A stretch of DNA of 10,319 nt. Source: Bacteroides sp. CAG:144. Lineage in GTDB: Bacteria > Bacteroidota > Bacteroidia > Bacteroidales > UBA11471. Made by a program: the position numbers and the translations under genes. The DNA is taken from the NCBI GenBank assembly GCA_000434215.1, contig HF999746.1, forward strand, positions 183,560-193,878. Reading direction: 5' to 3'. Shown here in pieces: positions 5,490 to 10,319 of this stretch. Within the stretch, counting starts at the first letter, position 1. Each line of letters opens with the position of its first letter. Under the pieces are notes generated by a model. The model was not told the origin of the DNA. It made no database searches and saw only the letters and a list, made by a program, of their open reading frames with translations.

Positions 5490-8126
5490 CTATATACCAA
5501 GCGATTCTTTTATTGCAGCATCAAAGATTTGACGTTTCCTTTCCGTAAAAAATGGCATACCCCAAATATTGAAGTTTGTTCCTTGAGTTGAAAATTGAAT
5601 ATCGGCATTTAACCGTATCTCTTTCATTGCATCTTCTTTCCATTTATCTGTTGTCCGTAAATGATCTCCTTTAGGCTCAATGAAAATTTGAATATAATCT
5701 GCCTTTCCTACATCATTCTTTTTTTTCAAGAATAGTACATAATCCGGTTGGTATGCATCACCGGATGTAAAACTATATATTTTGAAATCTTTTTCATTTC
5801 TAAGTAAGTATATATCTTCGTATTTTTCAGCAAGTTTAGGATATATTGACTCAATATACCGAATGAGGTATTTTTCTTCAGATGTTCCATAGCAGTCTTC
5901 GTAAGCGTGCCAATTTACGCATGATAAATCCAGACGCAGTTCTGAATTGTCTGTCTCTTTCATTGACTTACCATATTCCTTGTCCAAAGATTCATCCAAA
6001 GCAAATTTTTGCGTTTTTTCACGGAATACATTTTTTATAGGTTTAGGACTAAATAGTCTTGTACCTTTGTATCCAATTCCTCCATTAGACAGTTGTGGCT
6101 CTATCTGTTTTAATACTTGAACTGTACAAAACAATTTGTCCTTTTGATTGAGATTGTCAAGTTTTTCTTGTACAGCAAATATTTGAACATTTATTTCGGA
6201 TAAGTAACTGTCACTTTCTATAAACTCCTTAATGGAAGTCAGATTCGGATATCTAACCTTCAAATCAGAATACTTAAACGTATTAAAACGGTTTATTGCT
6301 GCTCGTATGACATGATATCCAAAATCCTTAAACTTGAAATTCCTATATGGAATTGTTGCAATTCGGCTGTCTTCATTTCCGAAAATTAAGCCAATACTTG
6401 TTCTTCCACTATTAATATGCACTTTATAATTCTTACTTAATATGTTGTCTCCGAGCGAAGTGACGTTCTCATTGAGGATAAACGATTCCACATCATTTAC
6501 GAAGACATATCCGTTTTTATACAAGGATGTTTCCTTGAATGAATCTTTCAGTTTGAGATCTACGGTCTTGACCTTTTCAGCTACGATACCAGTTTGAACC
6601 ATTGCTGTACGCAATTCATGAATGTATTTGGGATTGTTAACACTGTGATAATGCAGTGTTTCCAACATACGTAATCTGTTAGTTGTATCGTTATCATATT
6701 TACGTTTTCCATTCGGTAGCTCTCCGGTGGGTTCTGTAAAAGGCATATACCGCGCTCCTCGACCTATCAACTGTGCTTCCTGCATAGTTGTCTTACCTAT
6801 TTTTCCATGTCCACTATCACGTGTTTCATAAAGTCGTACAATATCAAACAGGTTCAGTACGTCCCAGCCTTCGTTCAGCATATCTACCGCAAATACTACA
6901 CGGAATTCATTATCTTTTGCTTCCAATGAGTTTAATTTTTGCTGTTTATCTGGTGAAATGTTATTCCCGTCAATCAAAAGAAGATTTTCTTCCTTAAAAT
7001 CTTCTTTTATTTCAAGGAGTAGATTTTCTAATTCAATATTTTTTTCCTTGATGTATGAAAACACATCAAATATATCATCTTTGGCATTTGCACCAATACG
7101 CTTAATATCTTCTATTGACAAATATTTGATTGTATTTATAAATTCTTCATAAAACAGTTTATTCTCTGCTATTGTTTTAGATTTCAGCATTATAACTGGT
7201 TTGATATCTTGATGTATGCTAGAGAATAATTTCCTTTTGTATTGACTTAATAATACACATTGAATGGCTCTGTCTATCGGAAACATATCACTTTGAATCA
7301 CAGATATTTCTTTTGAATAACCGTCCTCCCTGAACTTTTTCAACGGATAATCAAAAATTACCTTGTTTTCATACTTATCTGCGATATTGGCATTCTGAAA
7401 ATCTTCTGTAGCCGTAAATTCCAATAAAACATTTGCTTCATTACTATGAAAAATCTTCATTACAGTACTCTCCCAATTTTCCGTGGACTCAACTTCAATA
7501 CCAGGAATTGTTGGGGACGACTCTACAATGGTATTTTTACCTTTCTTGGTAGCGGTATTTGTATGATGCGCTTCATCTGATATTAAAACGACTCGATGTT
7601 CTGCAAAATCATCATAAGTTATAGCATTTTCTTTGGGTGCATTAAGTGATGTGTGTAGTCCTTGAATTGTATTCAAACAGAGATTGATACAATTTTCATC
7701 AACAGTTTGGAAGTTATCCACAAGTTTTATTTCCACTTGTTTTCCGTTAATATTGATTGTTTGGTCGAAAAGATATTTTGCCGATGCTGCATTCAGAAAA
7801 TTCTCTTTTGTCTTTTCGATAATATTAGTAGAATCAACAAAGAAAAGAAAATTCCTGTACCCTTGTTCATATAAAAAAAGCATAGCACCTGCCATTATCA
7901 GAGTTTTACCACTACCTGTCGCCATATGAAACAACAGGTGCGGTTTTAATTCTTTTGCATCGAATTCATTCTGCCAATAGGTGATGAAATATTGAAAACA
8001 CTCCTTTTGATAAGGGCGTAATTTCATTATCGGGTTGAGAGATGTGGTGAAATATTTTGGTAATTCAGTCTCTGCTATTGTTCTTTTACCAAATTCTTCA
8101 CGAAGAGTGTCTTGTAATATCTTCAT
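5490..8126 (-). CDS. res: Type III restriction enzyme, Res subunit (helicase/nuclease)
   Basis: The 878-aa Res subunit of a type III restriction system, which hydrolyses ATP to move or signal along DNA and cuts unmodified DNA in complex with Mod. The SF2 helicase core shows LRPYQ (36-40), Walker A MATGSGKT (68-75), the DEAHH box (184-188), FTATEDF (237-243), motif V in VVFAVDMLNEGWDVLNLFD (410-428) and motif VI QLIGRGARY (452-460). The C-terminal PD-(D/E)xK nuclease has QPDYVLF (D795) and IEPKG (E817, K819). All expected residues are present and the length is usual for Res, so it looks functional. Its ATG lies 5 bp after the mod stop, with no clear Shine-Dalgarno, so it is co-transcribed with mod. 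Expression therefore should depend on the promoter state upstream of mod. No convincing terminator follows it. Confidence 0.95.
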   Translation of the reverse strand: MKILQDTLREEFGKRTIAETELPKYFTTSLNPIMKLRPYQKECFQYFITYWQNEFDAKELKPHLLFHMATGSGKTLIMAGAMLFLYEQGYRNFLFFVDSTNIIEKTKENFLNAASAKYLFDQTININGKQVEIKLVDNFQTVDENCINLCLNTIQGLHTSLNAPKENAITYDDFAEHRVVLISDEAHHTNTATKKGKNTIVESSPTIPGIEVESTENWESTVMKIFHSNEANVLLEFTATEDFQNANIADKYENKVIFDYPLKKFREDGYSKEISVIQSDMFPIDRAIQCVLLSQYKRKLFSSIHQDIKPVIMLKSKTIAENKLFYEEFINTIKYLSIEDIKRIGANAKDDIFDVFSYIKEKNIELENLLLEIKEDFKEENLLLIDGNNISPDKQQKLNSLEAKDNEFRVVFAVDMLNEGWDVLNLFDIVRLYETRDSGHGKIGKTTMQEAQLIGRGARYMPFTEPTGELPNGKRKYDNDTTNRLRMLETLHYHSVNNPKYIHELRTAMVQTGIVAEKVKTVDLKLKDSFKETSLYKNGYVFVNDVESFILNENVTSLGDNILSKNYKVHINSGRTSIGLIFGNEDSRIATIPYRNFKFKDFGYHVIRAAINRFNTFKYSDLKVRYPNLTSIKEFIESDSYLSEINVQIFAVQEKLDNLNQKDKLFCTVQVLKQIEPQLSNGGIGYKGTRLFSPKPIKNVFREKTQKFALDESLDKEYGKSMKETDNSELRLDLSCVNWHAYEDCYGTSEEKYLIRYIESIYPKLAEKYEDIYLLRNEKDFKIYSFTSGDAYQPDYVLFLKKKNDVGKADYIQIFIEPKGDHLRTTDKWKEDAMKEIRLNADIQFSTQGTNFNIWGMPFFTERKRQIFDAAIKESLGI

Positions 8127-8131
8127 GCTGT

Positions 8132-10081
8132 TTACTTCGTTTGATAGAATTGATTGTTTATTATTTTATCACTCTCACTGATACCAAACTCTGCATTATC
8201 TATTTCAGAATATGGAACATATAAAAGATTTTTATCCAAACATTCTATCAGAAAACGCTTTTGGTCTTCTAATGACATTTGAGTAAAATCTTCAGCACTG
8301 ATATCTATCTCTTGTGGATTGACTTTCCAACTTAAGAAACCTGTTTCTTGTATTTTTTCCCAGATAACAGCAAGTTCATCAGAAGTTAATACCTGTTCTA
8401 TCTCATCAGCAAATCGTTGATTTGCTTTAGCTAATTCACAATAGATAAAAGAGCCTCCACCTTGCCAATTAACAGATTGGGAAATACCTGTATAATCACC
8501 ACTTATTACATTTTGCAATCTGGTTTTAATAAGGGATATTTGAGAATCCATTTGTTCTATTCCAATATAACGCCTTTGTAATTTATGTGCGACTGCCGAT
8601 GTCGTTCCGCATCCAAGATGATAATCAAGAACAATATCTTTTGGATTTGTAAATACATCTATTAAAAAAGCAATAAGTGCTTCCGGTTTCTTACCGTTGC
8701 GAAAGCTCACATTTCCTTCTCCTGAAACATTGTTATATTCTTTCTCAAAATTATAGAAATTCGCATATTGTTTTTTTGTCACATTTGAACTAGTAGGCAT
8801 CCCCTGAAAATAACCTCCATTTTTCTTCCCGTCCGGTGCAGAATAAAAATACCGATAATCAAAAATATCATCTCCCATATTAGGCACCTTAAATAATGTT
8901 TCTGAAGGAAACTCTGTCAATGGCTCGATGTATTTAACAAAGAATCGTCCACTACTATTCTTCTCACGAATAGAGCCACGAATACTCATTTTTTTTAGAC
9001 CAAATTGACTTGGTGCAATTGTTCTTATTTTGTATTGCTCAGGAGTATATACTTCCACTTTTTTATCACCACAAACTATCACTTGAGGATTTACATTATC
9101 TTTTATTTCAATTTGCAAAGTATAATCATCTATTGTTTTTAGTTCCTCTTTATATGGCATTCTTTTGTCAGAATTATTTGAATAAATAAGTATATACTCT
9201 ATTATATCATTAAATTCCTTATCTCCTGTGAGTGCTCTATCTGGATGACGTACTTGAATATTAAAATCACATAAGTGTTTTTCAAATAAATCATCCATAA
9301 GAACTCTTAAATATGCAAACTGATGAAAGCTACATTGTACACAAACGACCCCATCATCTTTCAATAATTTCTTAGCGACACTCAATCTGTTTTGCATGAA
9401 TGTCAGCCAAGTTGACTGATTGAATTTGTCATTATATCCAAAACTGTCGCTTCCTGTATTATATGGGGGATCTATATAAATTAGTTTTATTTTTCCTGCA
9501 TACTTTTTCTTCAAGGAATGCAGTGCAAGCAAATTGTTTCCTTTAATGATAAGATTGTCATCCATTGATATACTTTCAACATCATGTTCACCAATAGAAT
9601 CAAAATGTTTGAAATTTGTTAACACTTTAGGCTCAATCAGTCTATTAATTTCATCTGGAGCAAGTATTTCATTCCAGAACACTTCATTACGTTTGGCATC
9701 TTCTTTAGTTTGCCCTCCTTCAAGAATACAATCCTTATATGGCCACGACAATACAATTTCCCGACTTTCAGAGAGAAATTCACCATCTTCATTAGTCAAA
9801 CCGACTTTATTTTTAAAAGAAGTGTAACTGTCAGGTAAAAAGCGTTTGTTCATTACAAACTTTTGAAACTTTACCTTATCAAAAACCATAACGCCACTTA
9901 TTTCAGTAAAGAAATTGCGTTTAAGTCCATCATGAGTTAATAATTTTGCAATTAAATCAGGGCGAAGAGCAAGAGCTGCTTCTACTATTGTATTTTTAAG
10001 GAGAGTACCATCTTCTGTACAATATGTGCTATCCATACGAAGAAGTTTCTCCAATTCAGTGAATAAATTTCTACTGTTCAT
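8132..10081 (-). CDS. mod: Type III DNA methyltransferase, Mod subunit (N6-adenine, beta class)
   Basis: The 649-aa Mod subunit recognises the target sequence and methylates adenine N6 with S-adenosylmethionine. Motif order is that of beta-class enzymes: catalytic IYIDPPYNTGSD (DPPY at 204-207) precedes the AdoMet-binding motif, here LDYHLGCGTT (485-494), with the RNGKKPEALI stretch (461-470) just before it. Between them, about residues 260-430, lies the target-recognition region, which sets sequence specificity and cannot be read from motifs. The N-terminal 160 residues match the usual Mod leader region, ending in NLIIKGNNLLAL (176-187). The C-terminal 120 residues probably contact Res or DNA. 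No frameshift, homopolymer tract or tandem repeat suggesting slippage control is evident inside the gene. The ATG is only 14 bp from the left arm of the inverted repeat, and no -7 box facing it exists in the present orientation. Confidence 0.95.
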   Translation of the reverse strand: MNSRNLFTELEKLLRMDSTYCTEDGTLLKNTIVEAALALRPDLIAKLLTHDGLKRNFFTEISGVMVFDKVKFQKFVMNKRFLPDSYTSFKNKVGLTNEDGEFLSESREIVLSWPYKDCILEGGQTKEDAKRNEVFWNEILAPDEINRLIEPKVLTNFKHFDSIGEHDVESISMDDNLIIKGNNLLALHSLKKKYAGKIKLIYIDPPYNTGSDSFGYNDKFNQSTWLTFMQNRLSVAKKLLKDDGVVCVQCSFHQFAYLRVLMDDLFEKHLCDFNIQVRHPDRALTGDKEFNDIIEYILIYSNNSDKRMPYKEELKTIDDYTLQIEIKDNVNPQVIVCGDKKVEVYTPEQYKIRTIAPSQFGLKKMSIRGSIREKNSSGRFFVKYIEPLTEFPSETLFKVPNMGDDIFDYRYFYSAPDGKKNGGYFQGMPTSSNVTKKQYANFYNFEKEYNNVSGEGNVSFRNGKKPEALIAFLIDVFTNPKDIVLDYHLGCGTTSAVAHKLQRRYIGIEQMDSQISLIKTRLQNVISGDYTGISQSVNWQGGGSFIYCELAKANQRFADEIEQVLTSDELAVIWEKIQETGFLSWKVNPQEIDISAEDFTQMSLEDQKRFLIECLDKNLLYVPYSEIDNAEFGISESDKIINNQFYQTK

Positions 10082-10095
10082 ATACCGGGAATATT

Positions 10096-10125
10096 TTATA
10101 GCTATAACTGCTCTCTATGCAAGAG
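10096..10125 (+). repeat. Left arm of the 30-bp perfect inverted repeat
   Basis: This arm is identical over 30 bp to the reverse complement of 10290-10319. It begins with the 12-bp palindrome TTATAGCTATAA (10096-10107) and ends with CTCT-CTATGCA-AGAG (10111-10125), a 4-bp dyad around a 7-bp core. The second element resembles a tyrosine-recombinase crossover site in layout; that reading is inference. Confidence 0.9.
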
Positions 10126-10289
10126 TCCCGATATTGAATTGAATTAACTGATAATGAGGAAATATGACATCATTTTATCTTCCTTTTGCTAAACATATTT
10201 TCAATAGAAAAGCAAAGCAATCCTTTTTTGATACCAACATAATGATGTTATTTTCTGTATTTTGAGTATTTTTGCGATAGAATGAATAC
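10126..10289. promoter_or_regulatory. Predicted invertible promoter segment (inverton), OFF for mod
   Basis: This is 164 bp of AT-rich DNA between perfect 30-bp inverted repeats, directly upstream of mod. It contains one TAnnTTTG box, facing right. Searching the minus strand of 10082-10319 for the same box (CAAAnnTA on the plus strand) finds none, so mod-res has no recognisable promoter as written. Recombination between the arms would map any position x to 20415-x and put the -7 box at 10148-10141, pointing into mod. Phase-variable promoters of this form are well established in Bacteroidales. The recombinase is not identified in the window; the truncated integrase lacks its catalytic tyrosine and is an unlikely source. 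Confidence 0.8.
10267..10274 (+). promoter_or_regulatory. Bacteroidetes -7 box (TATTTTTG) inside the invertible segment
   Basis: TATTTTTG matches TAnnTTTG, in the context TTTGAGTATTTTTGC (10261-10275), one base different from the operon promoter at 2458-2472. No clear TTTG -33 is seen at 19-21 nt. As written it fires rightwards, out of the window. Confidence 0.65.
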
Positions 10290-10319
10290 CTCTTGCATAG
10301 AGAGCAGTTATAGCTATAA
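10282..10319 (+). CDS. Possible partial ORF reading through the right arm
   Basis: ATG at 10282, 7 nt after the -7 box, opens MNTSCIESSYSY and is still open at the window edge. Most of these codons come from the repeat arm. It may be the start of a gene further right, or just a short leader ORF. After inversion the same ATG would give a 20-codon ORF that overlaps the mod start by 11 nt. Confidence 0.2.
   Translation, partial: MNTSCIESSYSY
10290..10319 (-). repeat. Right arm of the 30-bp perfect inverted repeat
   Basis: This is the reverse complement of 10096-10125 with no mismatch over 30 bp. It reaches the last base of the window, so the true repeat may be longer. The inner boundary is sharp: the base next to each arm no longer pairs. 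Confidence 0.9.

Overview
The window looks like an accessory region of a Bacteroidales chromosome or integrative element (Bacteroides, Parabacteroides, Alistipes or a relative). Three Bacteroidetes-type -7 boxes (TAnnTTTG) lie where promoters are expected. The left part carries a multi-HTH protein followed by a tyrosine recombinase, a pairing familiar from Bacteroidales mobile elements. Most of the rest is AT-rich defence-type cargo. No RNA gene, CRISPR array or insertion sequence was recognised.

Positions 1-2213 are an older, more GC-rich mobile-element fragment. It holds a regulatory region with two dyads of identical geometry and repeated GTTGAC words, a zinc-knuckle/four-HTH protein (262-1140), and a tyrosine recombinase whose reading frame loses its family sequence just after the HxxRH box at about 2213. 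Composition changes abruptly there: hand-counted sample lines are 37/60 G+C at 1981-2040 and 15/60 at 4141-4200. I read this as the left junction of an acquired AT-rich island.

Positions 2464-5447 hold a compact module of poorly characterised genes. A two-TM coiled-coil protein, an ImmA/IrrE-type metalloprotease and a Beta/sce7725-like protein form a tight rightward operon. An sce7726-like PD-(D/E)xK protein faces it on the other strand, and the two 3' ends overlap by 13 bp. A strong hairpin plus T-run, placed inside the opposing gene, looks like the terminator of the rightward operon.

Positions 5490-10081, leftward, are a complete-looking type III restriction-modification operon: mod (DPPY methyltransferase, 649 aa) and res (helicase plus C-terminal nuclease, 878 aa), separated by 5 bp.

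The strongest signal is immediately upstream of mod. A perfect 30-bp inverted repeat (10096-10125 and 10290-10319) brackets 164 bp whose only recognisable Bacteroidetes -7 box points away from mod. This is the architecture of an invertible phase-variation promoter, shown here in what I predict is the OFF orientation. Inversion would place the promoter about 60 bp from the mod start. Because the sce7726-like gene lies on the same strand downstream of res with no clear terminator between, the switch might also affect that module.
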